Part shown: positions 1 to 9,182 of the stretch, piece after piece
Position numbering within the stretch: the first letter of the stretch is position 1
How the letters are laid out: each line of letters begins with the position of its first letter
Source: CAYNRG01 sp964399545
Lineage (GTDB): Bacteria > Bacillota_I > Bacilli_A > Erysipelotrichales > Erysipelotrichaceae
Assembly (NCBI GenBank): GCA_964399545.1
Contig: CAYNRG010000004.1
Location: 98,775-162,774, forward strand
DNA: 64,000 bases
Reading direction: 5' to 3'
Position numbers and translations under genes: made by a program
The notes under the pieces: model-generated
Database searches by the model: none
Told to the model about the DNA's origin: nothing
The model's input: the letters and a program-made list of their open reading frames with translations, nothing else

Positions 1-170
1 CCATAATTTATATAGGACTCTTGATTGATCCCCAGTGATAGTGAAGTAATATGAATGAAGTGAAACTTACAAGTTATTGCCATAAATTGATTGTCATTTA
101 CTATGAATAAAGTAAAGTTAGATAATCAAAAAGGGGTAGATTAAAAAATGTAGGAATAAGCTTAAAATGA

Positions 171-200
171 ATGACGTATTGGCAAAATCAATGGTATAAT
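171..200 (+). promoter_or_regulatory. Probable promoter of ygiQ
   Basis: A perfect TATAAT lies at 195-200, with an imperfect -35 (ATGACG, 171-176) 18 bases upstream. The ribosome binding site GGAGG follows at 214-218. Bases 1-170 hold no gene that I can see. Confidence 0.45.
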
Positions 201-223
201 GAGAACAGAAAATGGAGGGGCTT

Positions 224-2047
224 ATGCAGTTTTTACCAACTAATTACAAAGAAATGTTAGACAGGGATTGGGAGCAACCCGATTTTATTTATGTTAGCGG
301 AGATGCGTATGTAGATCATCCCTCTTTTGGCGCAGCAATTATTACTAGAATGCTAGAAGCACATGGGTATAAAGTTGTGATTTTATCACAACCTAACTGG
401 AAAAAGGATGAGGATTTCTTACAGTTTGGAAGCCCGCGCTTGGGTTTTTTAGTGAGCTCAGGAAATATAGATTCAATGGTTAATCATTATTCTGTAAATA
501 AAAAGAAAAGAAGTAAAGATCAGTATACAGATCGCGGTGAAATGGGAAAAAGGCCAGATCGTGCCACTATTGTATATAGCAAAAAAATTCGCTCGTTATT
601 CCCGGAAGCAGCAATTATAGTCGGTGGAATTGAAGCATCATTACGGAGATTAGCACATTATGATTATTGGGATAATCGTATTCGACCAAGTTTACTTTTA
701 GATGCAGAAGCAGATTTGTTGCTCTATGGGATGGGAGAAAATTCAATTATTGAATTAGCTGATGCTTTGAATAGTGGACTTGCAATTCAAGATATTACCT
801 ATATCCGAGGTTCAGTTTACCAAACTCCCTCTATTGATTTACTTTTTGATCCTATTATTTTGCCTTCTTTTCAAGAAATTAAAGCTAATAAGAGAACTTA
901 TGCCAAGAGTTTTAAAATGCAACATGAAAACCATGATGCTTTAAATGCAGAAGTTGTTGTGGAGCCGTATAATCAATGTTATGTTGTTCAAAACCCACCA
1001 TCATTACCACTAACAAGACAACAAATGGATGATGTATATGCTTTGAATTATATGCGTGATTTTCATCCGCAATATAACTATATTCCTGCAATAGAAGAAG
1101 TTAAATTTAGTGTTATTAGTAATCGTGGTTGTTTTGGTAGTTGTCGCTTCTGCGCTTTGACAGCTCATCAAGGAAGAATTATTCAAAGCAGATCCAAGGA
1201 GTCCATTGTTGAAGAGGTTAAGAAGATTACCACTTATCCTGATTTCAAGGGATATATTCATGATGTAGGTGGGCCAACAGCGAACTTTTATCAACCTTCT
1301 TGTGAAAAACAATTAATTCATGGGACGTGCAAGAAAAAAGAATGTTTACATCCTAATCCATGCAAGAGTTTGGTTGTTAGTCATAAAGATTATTTAGAAA
1401 TTTTAAGAGAATGCCGTTCTGTAGATAAGGTGAAAAAAGTTTTTATTCGCTCAGGAGTGAGATATGATTATTTGATGCATGACCCAGATGATACATTCTT
1501 CAAGGAATTAGTAGAACATCACATCAGTGGACAATTGAAGGTAGCGCCGGAACATGTTTCCGATAATGTTTTGAATTATATGGGGAAATGCAATCATCAG
1601 TTATATGATCGATTCACAAAAAAGTATAAAAAGATGAATGAAGAGATAGGAAAAAATCAATTCTTAGTTCCATATCTTATGAGCAGTCATCCAGGGTGCA
1701 CTCTTCATGATGCAATAGAACTAGCACTGTATTTAAAACGAATTCATTATGTCCCACAGCAAGTTCAAGACTTTTATCCAACTCCATCAACAGTGAGTAC
1801 ATGTATGTATTACACAGGGATTGATCCTTTGACAATGAAAGAAGTATATGTGGCTAAGGAGCATAGAGATAAGCTTTTGCAAAGAGCTCTAATTCAGTTT
1901 AGCTACCCTAAAAACTATGACTTAGTCTATGAGGCGTTGAAAAAGGCAAACCGCTTGGATTTAGTAGGATATGGTAATAAATGTTTAATCCAACCAGTAG
2001 AGGCAAAGATAAAAAGGAGAGAGCATTATGGCAAAAATAGAAAATGA
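224..2047 (+). CDS. ygiQ: YgiQ family radical SAM protein
   Basis: This is a large radical S-adenosylmethionine protein of the YgiQ (UPF0313) family, whose reaction is not established. The SAM/iron-sulfur signature CFGSCRFCAL (CxxxCxxC) lies near residue 305, after an N-terminal cobalamin-binding-like region (DAYVDHPSFG near residue 28). A second cysteine-rich stretch (CEKQLIHGTCKKKEC) follows the core. I chose the ATG at 224 because GGAGGGG at 214-220 sits just before it; an ATG at 212 lies inside that ribosome binding site. About 607 residues is normal for the family. The next gene overlaps its 3' end by 20 bases, so the two are probably co-transcribed. Family assignment is confident; the cellular role is unknown. 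Confidence 0.9.
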   Translation: MQFLPTNYKEMLDRDWEQPDFIYVSGDAYVDHPSFGAAIITRMLEAHGYKVVILSQPNWKKDEDFLQFGSPRLGFLVSSGNIDSMVNHYSVNKKKRSKDQYTDRGEMGKRPDRATIVYSKKIRSLFPEAAIIVGGIEASLRRLAHYDYWDNRIRPSLLLDAEADLLLYGMGENSIIELADALNSGLAIQDITYIRGSVYQTPSIDLLFDPIILPSFQEIKANKRTYAKSFKMQHENHDALNAEVVVEPYNQCYVVQNPPSLPLTRQQMDDVYALNYMRDFHPQYNYIPAIEEVKFSVISNRGCFGSCRFCALTAHQGRIIQSRSKESIVEEVKKITTYPDFKGYIHDVGGPTANFYQPSCEKQLIHGTCKKKECLHPNPCKSLVVSHKDYLEILRECRSVDKVKKVFIRSGVRYDYLMHDPDDTFFKELVEHHISGQLKVAPEHVSDNVLNYMGKCNHQLYDRFTKKYKKMNEEIGKNQFLVPYLMSSHPGCTLHDAIELALYLKRIHYVPQQVQDFYPTPSTVSTCMYYTGIDPLTMKEVYVAKEHRDKLLQRALIQFSYPKNYDLVYEALKKANRLDLVGYGNKCLIQPVEAKIKRREHYGKNRK

Positions 2048-2867
2048 TTTCTTGCAATTAGAAGTTTCATGCAAAGGAGCAGAAATCGTAAGTTTAAGTG
2101 ATAAAAAAACTGGAATTGAATATATGTGGCAAGGAGATGCGACATATTGGCAGGGAAGGAATCCAATCTTATTTCCGATAGTTGGTAGTACGTGGGATAA
2201 AAAAATACACATAGGAGGAAAAGAGTTTGAGATGGGAAATCATGGATTTGTCCGATCAGCAAATTTTAAAGAAGAAAAAGTTTCGGAAACTCACATTCTT
2301 CTATCTTATGAAAATAATGAAGAAACAGAAAGGGTCTATCCATTTCAATTTAAGCTGTGGGTAGAGTACACAATAAATAAAAAGAAAGTATTTGTAAAGT
2401 ATCGTGTTGAGAATAAATCGGACTGTAGCATGCCATTTAATTTTGGATTGCATCCAGCATTTAATTGTCCGTTAGTATCAGGTGAAAGTTTTAATGAATA
2501 TGAAATTCAGTTTAGTAATTCAGAAACTTTATCCGGAATTTGTGGTCCGTTTGGTTTAAATAATCAAAAGACAATTCCACTATCTTATGAACTTTTTGAA
2601 GAAAATGAAACAATCTGCTTTGAAAATCCAGTGTCTTCTAAAGTTTCATATACCAATGGAAAACATGGTGTTTTGATAGATACTGTTGGGTATCGCTGGC
2701 TTGCTTTTTGGACAAAGAGAACAGGAGCACCATTTTTGTGTATTGAACCATGGCATGGACATAGCGATTTTAATAGAGTTGAAGTTCCCTTTGAAAAAAG
2801 AGAAGGAACTCAACTTTTAGAACCTGGTAAAAGTTTCTTAACTACATTAGGAATAGAAATTTTTTAA
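2028..2867 (+). CDS. Aldose 1-epimerase family protein (LacX-like)
   Basis: This is a galactose mutarotase-like protein of the LacX/YeaD type, expected to interconvert anomers of a free or phosphorylated hexose in the cytoplasm. Family landmarks include FPIVGSTWDKK, the histidine motif GNHGFVRSANF, LHPAFNCPL, and the C-terminal CIEPWHGHSDF with the likely catalytic glutamate. At 279 residues it is slightly shorter than classical GalM and fits the LacX branch. The start at 2028 has AAGGAGAGAG before it, inside the end of ygiQ. The substrate cannot be told from sequence; nagB downstream hints at amino sugars. Confidence 0.82.
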   Translation: MAKIENDFLQLEVSCKGAEIVSLSDKKTGIEYMWQGDATYWQGRNPILFPIVGSTWDKKIHIGGKEFEMGNHGFVRSANFKEEKVSETHILLSYENNEETERVYPFQFKLWVEYTINKKKVFVKYRVENKSDCSMPFNFGLHPAFNCPLVSGESFNEYEIQFSNSETLSGICGPFGLNNQKTIPLSYELFEENETICFENPVSSKVSYTNGKHGVLIDTVGYRWLAFWTKRTGAPFLCIEPWHGHSDFNRVEVPFEKREGTQLLEPGKSFLTTLGIEIF

Positions 2868-2911
2868 AAAATATGGTAAAGTAGCACTACATAGAAAAAG
2901 GAGACACAGAA

Positions 2912-3640
2912 ATGATAAAGGTTATTGTTGTAAAAGACTATGATTTACTAAGTAAAGAAGCTTTTAAAGTGATGAAGGAAGTTGTTCAGGGGACAGAGAA
3001 TCCTATTTTAGGCTTGGCGACAGGATCAAGCCCAATAGGTCTATATAAAGAAATGATTAGAGATTATAAAGAAAATGGAACCTCTTATGCTAAAGCGATT
3101 AGTTTCAATTTAGATGAATATATTGGTTTGAACAAGTTTCATGAACAAACCTATTATACGTTTATGCATGAAAATTTATTTAATCACATCGATATTGAGG
3201 AGAAGAACATTCATTTACCAGTAGGCGATAGTGGTGATATTCTTTCTGAATGCCAAAAATATGAGGATTTAATGAAAGATGTTCAAGTGGATATTCAGGT
3301 GTTAGGAATTGGGAGCAATGGACATATTGGATTCAATGAACCAGGAACATCTTTTGATAGTTTGACGCATATTATTGATTTGAAACAAGAAACAAGAGAG
3401 GATAATGCACGTTTTTTTAATGACAATATTGACGAAGTTCCAACGCAAGCTATTACAATGGGAATTGCAACCATCATGAAAGCGAAGAAAATTCTTTTGG
3501 TAGCTTCAGGTACAAATAAGGCTGATGCTGTAGCAGCGATGGTAAATGGAGAAGTATCGGAAAATTGTCCAGCGAGTGTTTTACAAAAACATAATGATGT
3601 AGTCGTTATTGTTGATGAATCTGCTGCGAGCAAATTATAG
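2912..3640 (+). CDS. nagB: Glucosamine-6-phosphate deaminase
   Basis: NagB converts glucosamine-6-phosphate to fructose-6-phosphate and ammonia, the committed step in using amino sugars as carbon and nitrogen source. Visible signatures are LATGSSPIGLYKEM near residue 37, the catalytic FNLDEYIGL near residue 65, and GIGSNGHIGFNEPG near residue 131. At 242 residues it matches the short Gram-positive form, which lacks the C-terminal allosteric part of the E. coli enzyme. AAAAAGGAGA precedes the ATG. No nagA lies nearby. It is followed after 10 bases by a thioredoxin gene, so the two may share a transcript. Confidence 0.95.
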   Translation: MIKVIVVKDYDLLSKEAFKVMKEVVQGTENPILGLATGSSPIGLYKEMIRDYKENGTSYAKAISFNLDEYIGLNKFHEQTYYTFMHENLFNHIDIEEKNIHLPVGDSGDILSECQKYEDLMKDVQVDIQVLGIGSNGHIGFNEPGTSFDSLTHIIDLKQETREDNARFFNDNIDEVPTQAITMGIATIMKAKKILLVASGTNKADAVAAMVNGEVSENCPASVLQKHNDVVVIVDESAASKL

Positions 3641-3650
3641 GGATAAAAAT

Positions 3651-3962
3651 ATGAAAATGATTAAAAATATAGAAGAATTTGAAATTCTTCTTGAAAATGA
3701 GGAAACCTTTCTTATCGATTTTTTTGCTGAGTGGTGTGGACCATGTAAAATGATTGCTCCTTTTTTGGAAGAAATTGAGAAGGAACATGACGATGTTTCA
3801 TTTTTAAAAGTAGATGTGGACCAGCTTCCTGAATTAGCTAAGCGATATGGGGTTATGTCTATCCCAACAATTTATACATTTAAAAAAGGACAAGTAGTAA
3901 CAAATGTAACGGGTTTTCAACCTAAACCAACACTAGAAAAATTGGTTAAAGACCTGAAATAA
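3651..3962 (+). CDS. Thioredoxin
   Basis: This is a single-domain thioredoxin of 103 residues with the classical redox motif WCGPCK (AEWCGPCKMIAPF near residue 30) and the cis-proline segment MSIPTIYTF. It acts as a cytoplasmic thiol-disulfide reductant. An upstream ATG at 3609 is in frame but lies inside nagB and would add a non-homologous leader, so I use 3651. The ribosome binding site (AGGGAT) is weak, which suggests coupling to nagB. The gene ends just before a clear terminator. No thioredoxin reductase is next to it, so this may be the housekeeping or an accessory copy. Confidence 0.88.
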   Translation: MKMIKNIEEFEILLENEETFLIDFFAEWCGPCKMIAPFLEEIEKEHDDVSFLKVDVDQLPELAKRYGVMSIPTIYTFKKGQVVTNVTGFQPKPTLEKLVKDLK

Positions 3963-3987
3963 GTGATCGACTAAAATTTTAAGTAGG

Positions 3988-4020
3988 ATTCTCTTCGTAG
4001 ATATATGAAGAGAATTTTTT
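3988..4020 (+). terminator. Rho-independent terminator after the thioredoxin gene
   Basis: ATTCTCTTC (3988-3996) pairs perfectly with GAAGAGAAT (4007-4015) across a 10-base loop, followed by a run of T. It closes the 224-3962 transcription unit. Confidence 0.85.
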
Positions 4021-4100
4021 AATTTCATACTAGAATTTAAGAAATTAAGTTAAAAATATTGTAATTTCAAGGGAAAAATAAAATAAATTAAAAAAAAATA

Positions 4101-4177
4101 TTGCAATTTATAATTCTATCAGTATAATAATAATGTGTTTATTAAATGAAAACAACTTGTTTACAATTACTAAACAA
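4101..4177 (+). promoter_or_regulatory. Promoter and candidate operator for the XRE-cupin/pot operon
   Basis: TTGCAA at 4101-4106 and TATAAT at 4123-4128 are separated by 16 bases. Just downstream of the expected transcription start is a perfect inverted repeat, TTGTTTA (4157-4163) and TAAACAA (4171-4177), with a 7-base centre. It precedes a gene for an XRE-type DNA-binding protein, so autoregulation through this site is a reasonable inference. Confidence 0.5.
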
Positions 4178-4192
4178 AAAGAGGTGACAGAA

Positions 4193-4732
4193 ATGGATAT
4201 TGGAAACCGAATAAAACAATTACGAACTAAAAACAACTTGACTTTGGAGGAGTTAGCTAGCCGTTGTGAATTGACAAAAGGATTTTTATCACAATTGGAA
4301 AGAAACCTAACTTCACCCTCTATTCAAGCTTTGCAAGATATAGCGGAAGCATTAGGCGTTACCATGGCCAAATTCTTTCAGGAAGAAGAGGATGAAAAGA
4401 TAGTTTTTAGTGAAGAAGATTATTTTATCGATGAAAAAGAAGATAGTGTTGTGCATTGGATTGTTCCTAATGCTCAAAAAAATGAAATGGAACCAATTTT
4501 GTTAGAATTGAAAACAGGTGGAGAGAGCCAGCTAATTTCACCTCATGAAGGAGAGGAATTCGGTTATGTTTTATCCGGAAAGATAAAGCTGTTTATGGGG
4601 AATAACAAAAATGGAATTTTGGTCAAAAAGGGCGAAACCTTTTATATCCAAGGGGATGAAGAACATTATTTAAAAAATGAATCATCACAACTTGCCAAAA
4701 TACTATGGATTTGTACACCACCAATATTTTAG
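4193..4732 (+). CDS. XRE-family regulator with cupin domain (PuuR-like)
   Basis: This 179-residue regulator carries an N-terminal helix-turn-helix of the Cro/C1 type (residues about 5-60; RIKQLRTKNNLTLEELA, then GFLSQLERN) and a C-terminal cupin barrel (residues about 105-175; HEGEEFGYVLSGK). The same layout is found in PuuR-type regulators that sense polyamines or amino acids. It lies 24 bases upstream of potABCD in the same direction, so it very probably controls polyamine uptake. The start at 4193 has GAGGTGAC before it; upstream in-frame codons lack a ribosome binding site. The ligand is inferred from context only. Confidence 0.85.
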   Translation: MDIGNRIKQLRTKNNLTLEELASRCELTKGFLSQLERNLTSPSIQALQDIAEALGVTMAKFFQEEEDEKIVFSEEDYFIDEKEDSVVHWIVPNAQKNEMEPILLELKTGGESQLISPHEGEEFGYVLSGKIKLFMGNNKNGILVKKGETFYIQGDEEHYLKNESSQLAKILWICTPPIF

Positions 4733-4756
4733 AGAGAAGATTAGGAGGAATTGGGG

Positions 4757-6328
4757 ATGAAGAAATTAATTCAATTTAAGAATATAGTAAAATCATTTGA
4801 TAGCCAAATTGTATTGAAGGGAATCAACTTGGATATTTATGAAAATGAATTTGTAACCTTACTTGGACCATCGGGATGTGGTAAAACAACGTTATTAAGG
4901 ATTTTAGGAGGATTTTTAGAGCCGACTTCAGGGGAAGTTATTTTTGATAACGAGGATATAGCACATGTTCCTGCATATAAAAGAAATTTAAATACAGTAT
5001 TTCAAAAGTATGCTTTATTTCCTCATTTAAATGTATATGATAACATCGCTTTTGGACTTAAAATAAAAAAAATGTCAAAAGATATTATTGAGCAAAAAGT
5101 TAATCGTATGCTTAGTTTGGTTGGGCTTGATGGATATGCAAAAAGAAATGTGACTTTACTTTCAGGTGGGCAGCAACAACGAGTTGCGATTGCAAGAGCA
5201 TTGGTGAATGAACCAGAAGTTTTGTTGCTAGATGAACCATTAGGGGCATTAGACTTAAAACTTCGTAAGGAGATGCAACATGAATTAAAAAGAATTCAAC
5301 AAGAAGTAGGGATTACATTTATTTTCGTTACTCATGATCAAGAAGAAGCATTGACAATGAGTGATAAGATTGTAGTTATGAAGGAAGGCGAAATTCTTCA
5401 AGTTGGAACGCCAACTGAAATTTATAACGAACCGTTAAATGAATATGTAGCAAATTTTATAGGAGACTCAAATATTATTGATGGTATTATGAAAAAAGAT
5501 TATTTAGTAGAGTTTGACGATAAAAATTACACGTGCGTTGATCACGGGTTTAAAGAAAATGAGGAAGTGGATTTAGTTATTCGACCTGAAGATATTGATC
5601 TTGTTAATCGAAATGAAGGGCTTTTAAATGGTGAAGTGAAATCTACTTTATTCAAAGGAGTCCATTATGAAATTATTGTAGAAACGGTATCTGGAACCTC
5701 AAAAACGGTAATGATGCAAGTCTTAGGAGATAAAGATATTGTTAATGAAGAAGCAAAAGAAAAGATTAGTGCTAGTAACTTTTACATGGATATTGAAGAT
5801 GTACCGAACTTAACTGTTTCTGAAGTAATTGCTCGTGCTAATGCGCAAGCGTGGAATTTTGACAATGAGGATTTATCAATCAGCAAAGTCCATTATGAAG
5901 TGGAAGAGAAACCAGGAGTGTATCCTTGTTCGTTTGAAACTAATTATGGTACAAAGATTATCATTAATATAACGGTAGTAGACCCTATCTATACTGCAGA
6001 TGCCAATAGAGAAGAAGCGGTTCAAGCCTTTGATTTTTATAAAACAGTAGATGAAATCAAGGAAAGCGTGGCGTTAGATACAGATTTAAAGCGATGGGCT
6101 AATGCAACAGCATGGTCTTTAGAGGATGAGAGTGTTGTTGAAATTTATGATGTTAAATATGATTTTGATGATGAGAACATTGTGGAAGGAAGTTATCCAA
6201 TTACATTTGCAACAAAAGGAAGAGAATTTAAAATACACACAACAGATTTTAAAGAAATTGGAAGCAAAGTAGGATTAGCATTTGAGCCTGAAGATATCCA
6301 TGTTATGGAAAAGCTAAGGAAATACTGA
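4757..6328 (+). CDS. potA: Spermidine/putrescine ABC importer, ATPase PotA with large internal insertion
   Basis: This is the ATPase of the polyamine importer. Walker A GPSGCGKT is at residues 37-44, the signature LSGGQQQR at 135-142, and Walker B LLLDEP at about 156-161, followed by the start of a TOBE domain (VIRPEDIDLV). The protein is unusually long, 523 residues against about 350-385 for the family. The extra part (roughly residues 330-500) sits inside the C-terminal region, because the last residues (VGLAFEPEDIHVM) are the normal PotA ending. The insert seems to hold two related beta-rich units; see findings. The ATG at 4757 has AGGAGG eight bases upstream. Its last base is the first base of the potB start codon. 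Confidence 0.93.
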   Translation: MKKLIQFKNIVKSFDSQIVLKGINLDIYENEFVTLLGPSGCGKTTLLRILGGFLEPTSGEVIFDNEDIAHVPAYKRNLNTVFQKYALFPHLNVYDNIAFGLKIKKMSKDIIEQKVNRMLSLVGLDGYAKRNVTLLSGGQQQRVAIARALVNEPEVLLLDEPLGALDLKLRKEMQHELKRIQQEVGITFIFVTHDQEEALTMSDKIVVMKEGEILQVGTPTEIYNEPLNEYVANFIGDSNIIDGIMKKDYLVEFDDKNYTCVDHGFKENEEVDLVIRPEDIDLVNRNEGLLNGEVKSTLFKGVHYEIIVETVSGTSKTVMMQVLGDKDIVNEEAKEKISASNFYMDIEDVPNLTVSEVIARANAQAWNFDNEDLSISKVHYEVEEKPGVYPCSFETNYGTKIIINITVVDPIYTADANREEAVQAFDFYKTVDEIKESVALDTDLKRWANATAWSLEDESVVEIYDVKYDFDDENIVEGSYPITFATKGREFKIHTTDFKEIGSKVGLAFEPEDIHVMEKLRKY

Positions 6329-7113
6329 TGAGAAGTTTTTCTAGATTAGTTTATCCTTATGTTGTGTGGATGTTAATTATGATTGTCATTCCAATGTTGT
6401 TAATCGTTTTCTATGCATTTACAAAGGAAGGTAATGGAGTGTTGACATTACAGTTTACTCTCGATAACTTTGCAAGATTTTTTAGTGATTCAATCTTTCC
6501 TAATGTACTATGGCGGTCATTAAAACTAGCGGTTATTACTACAGTAGTGTGCATTATGTTAGGATACCCAGCTGCGTATTTCATTTCGAAATTAAATGTA
6601 GATCGCCGACCAATTATGATTTTATTAGTTACTTTACCAATGTGGATAAATATGTTGGTAAGAACTTATGCATGGAGAGGAATTTTATTGAATTTTCCCC
6701 TTTCAGGAGAAATGAAGGTTTATATTGGGATGGTTTATAACTTTTTACCATTTATGATTTTGCAGGTATACACATCTTTAGCTAAGATGGATCAAAGCTT
6801 GATTTCTGCTGCAGAAGATTTAGGAGCAAATAAAATAGAGAGCTTTAAGCGAGTGACACTACCTTTATCAATACCTGGTGTCATTTCAGGGATTACCTTA
6901 GTCTTTTTACCAGCGGTATCTAGCTTCTTTATTCCTAAATTACTTGGTGGAGGAGATTTCGTTTTAATTGGAAACTTAATTGAAAATTATTTTGTTTCGA
7001 CAGGTGATTGGAATTTTGGAGCAGCAATATCATTGATTATGGCTATTATTATTCTACTCTCTATGATTTTGACAAAAAAATTAGATTATGAGACAAAGGG
7101 GGAATCAAATTAA
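6328..7113 (+). CDS. potB: Spermidine/putrescine ABC importer, permease PotB
   Basis: This is the first membrane subunit of the polyamine importer, with about six membrane helices over 261 residues. The first helix lies at residues 7-29. The cytoplasmic coupling (EAA) loop is visible near residue 165 as EDLGANKIESFKRVTLP. The start overlaps the potA stop by one base (TGATG) and the stop overlaps potC the same way (TAATG), so translation of the cluster is coupled. The length is normal for the family. Confidence 0.93.
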   Translation: MRSFSRLVYPYVVWMLIMIVIPMLLIVFYAFTKEGNGVLTLQFTLDNFARFFSDSIFPNVLWRSLKLAVITTVVCIMLGYPAAYFISKLNVDRRPIMILLVTLPMWINMLVRTYAWRGILLNFPLSGEMKVYIGMVYNFLPFMILQVYTSLAKMDQSLISAAEDLGANKIESFKRVTLPLSIPGVISGITLVFLPAVSSFFIPKLLGGGDFVLIGNLIENYFVSTGDWNFGAAISLIMAIIILLSMILTKKLDYETKGESN

Positions 7114-7913
7114 TGAAAAAAATGAAAAATCTCCCTTCTAGAATTTATTTGATGTTCATTATGGCTTTCTTTTATCTGCCGATTATCTACGTGGTCATTT
7201 TTTCATTCAATGAATCAAAGAGTCTAACGAATTTCACTGGATTTTCATTGCAATGGTATAACAAAATGTTTGAAAATCGAACGATGATGGAAGCGATTTG
7301 GTATACATTTATTATTGCTATCTTAGCTACAGTTATTTCGACTATCGTTGGAACGATTACAGCGATTGGGCTAAGTAAATCTAGACGGATCTTAAAGGAA
7401 AGTGTTTTACAAGTCAATAACCTTCCAATGCTTAACCCAGAAATTGTTACAGCAATTGGATTGATGTTATTTTTTACATCTCTTCAAATTAAGACTGGGT
7501 TTACAACACTATTGTTAGCCCATGTTGCCTTCTGTATTCCCTATGTGATATTGAGTATTATGCCCAAATTGAGACAACTAGATAATAATCTTGCAGAAGC
7601 AGCCTTAGATTTAGGGTGTACACCAGGGCAAGCATTAACAAAGGTTATTATTCCGCAGATAACGCCTGGAATTATTTCAGGAGCATTAATTGCTTTTACG
7701 ATGTCATTTGATGATTTTATTATTTCCTTTTTTACCACAGGACCAGGAGTCAACAACATTTCGATTTATGTGTACACCATGTACAAGAGAATTAACCCAA
7801 GTATTAATGCGTTATCAACGATTATTGTGTTGGTAATTACGATAGTTTTAGTTGTAGTAAACATGATTCCATTGATTGGAAAAAAGAAAGAGAAAGAGGT
7901 ATGTGAAGTATGA
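7113..7913 (+). CDS. potC: Spermidine/putrescine ABC importer, permease PotC
   Basis: This is the second membrane subunit, 266 residues with about six helices. The EAA coupling loop is near residue 165 (EAALDLGCTPGQALTKVIIP) and the typical PotC stretch AFTMSFDDFIISFF follows. It pairs with PotB to form the channel energised by PotA. The potD start codon lies inside the last codons of this gene, so the two are translated together. Confidence 0.93.
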   Translation: MKKMKNLPSRIYLMFIMAFFYLPIIYVVIFSFNESKSLTNFTGFSLQWYNKMFENRTMMEAIWYTFIIAILATVISTIVGTITAIGLSKSRRILKESVLQVNNLPMLNPEIVTAIGLMLFFTSLQIKTGFTTLLLAHVAFCIPYVILSIMPKLRQLDNNLAEAALDLGCTPGQALTKVIIPQITPGIISGALIAFTMSFDDFIISFFTTGPGVNNISIYVYTMYKRINPSINALSTIIVLVITIVLVVVNMIPLIGKKKEKEVCEV

Positions 7914-8992
7914 AAAAAATAGGAGTATTTTTAGTAGCGAGTTTATTAGTGGTTACACTAACAGCATGTGGAAGTAAATCCACTAGTGATGTTGACCCGA
8001 TTGCAGAATATGGCTGTAATACGATAAATGTTTATAACTGGGGAGAATACATGGCGCCAGAAGTTTTGAGTGATTTTGAAAAAGAATATAATGTGAGAGT
8101 TAACTATTCTTTATTTGATTCAAATGAGGTTATGTACACGAAGTTATTAGGAGGAAGTCAATACGATATTTTAATTCCGTCTGATTATATGGTTGAAAGA
8201 TTGATTAAAGAAGATTTAATTCAAGAAATTGATTGGAACAGAATAACAAATAAAGGTAATCTTTACGAAGGGGTATTATCTACAGTGACAGATCCGGAAG
8301 ATAAGTATATGGTTCCATATTTTTGGGGAAGCATTGGTATTTTATACAACAAGACAAAAGTAGATGTTCAAGATGTAGAAAGTCAAGGCTTTGAAGTATT
8401 GAGAAATGAAAAATATAAAGATAGAGTCTTTATGTATGATTCTGAAAGAGATAGCTTTATGATTGCATTGAAAGCATTAGGTTATTCAATGAATACAGAG
8501 GATGAAGGTGAAATTCAAGAAGCATATGAGTGGCTCATTGAGTTAGATCAAAAAGTAAATCCGGCATATGTTACTGATGAAGTTATTGATGGAATGATTA
8601 TCGGAGAGAAAGATTTAGCTGTAGTATATAGTGGAGATGCAGCTTATATACTATCTGAGAATGAAGAGATGGCATATTTTCTACCAACATCTGGGACTAA
8701 TCAATGGATAGATGGGATGGTTATCCCGAGTAATGCAACTTGCCCTGATTTAGCACATGAATTTATTAACTATATGTTAGAAGATAGTGTAGCGTATATA
8801 AACTCATCAGAGATAGGATATGCGAGCCCAAATAAAAATGTATTAGAAGAGATGACTGAAGAAGATGGAGAATATGCTGAAAATGAGGCGTATTTACCAC
8901 GTACTGGTTATGCTAAGGACGAAGTATTCAGACATAACGAAGAAATGAAAAAAATATTATCAGATTTATGGATTAAAGTTAAAAACAGATAG
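7910..8992 (+). CDS. potD: Polyamine-binding lipoprotein PotD
   Basis: This is the extracellular substrate-binding subunit of the importer. It has a lipoprotein signal: a short charged start (MKK), a hydrophobic core, and the lipobox LTAC with the modified cysteine near residue 20. The mature protein begins like PotD/PotF (NVYNWGEYMAPEVL) and contains the conserved stretches LIPSDYMVERL and PYFWGSIGILYNK. At 360 residues it is of normal size. It is the last gene of the operon and is followed by a strong terminator. Spermidine against putrescine preference cannot be read from sequence. Confidence 0.93.
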   Translation: MKKIGVFLVASLLVVTLTACGSKSTSDVDPIAEYGCNTINVYNWGEYMAPEVLSDFEKEYNVRVNYSLFDSNEVMYTKLLGGSQYDILIPSDYMVERLIKEDLIQEIDWNRITNKGNLYEGVLSTVTDPEDKYMVPYFWGSIGILYNKTKVDVQDVESQGFEVLRNEKYKDRVFMYDSERDSFMIALKALGYSMNTEDEGEIQEAYEWLIELDQKVNPAYVTDEVIDGMIIGEKDLAVVYSGDAAYILSENEEMAYFLPTSGTNQWIDGMVIPSNATCPDLAHEFINYMLEDSVAYINSSEIGYASPNKNVLEEMTEEDGEYAENEAYLPRTGYAKDEVFRHNEEMKKILSDLWIKVKNR

Positions 8993-8998
8993 AAGGAT

Positions 8999-9037
8999 AA
9001 AAACGAGTTGAGTGAAATAGATTAACTCGTTTTTATT
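8999..9037 (+). terminator. Rho-independent terminator after potD
   Basis: AAAACGAGTT and AACTCGTTTT form a stem around a loop of about 14 bases, followed by TTATTTT. It separates the pot operon from the tRNA genes. Confidence 0.85.
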
Positions 9038-9052
9038 TTGAAAAAATAAAGG

Positions 9053-9081
9053 TTGCATTTTTGTAGTTGCTACTATATAAT
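9053..9081 (+). promoter_or_regulatory. Promoter of the tRNA-Cys/Leu unit
   Basis: TTGCAT (9053-9058) and a perfect TATAAT (9076-9081) are exactly 17 bases apart. The start of the spacer (TTTTGTAGTT) resembles that of the second tRNA promoter near 9523. Confidence 0.75.
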
Positions 9082-9103
9082 AATAAAGCACGGATTGAAA
9101 TTT

Positions 9104-9178
9104 GGTTCCTTAGCCAAGCTGGTAAGGCAATAGACTGCAACTCTGTGATCGCCGGTTCAAATCCGGCAGGAACCTCCA
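9104..9178 (+). tRNA. tRNA-Cys (GCA)
   Basis: A cloverleaf can be drawn with the acceptor pair GGTTCCT/AGGAACC, anticodon GCA within CTGCAACT, a T-loop GGTTCAAATCC and an encoded CCA end. Confidence 0.92.
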
Positions 9179-9182
9179 AATT

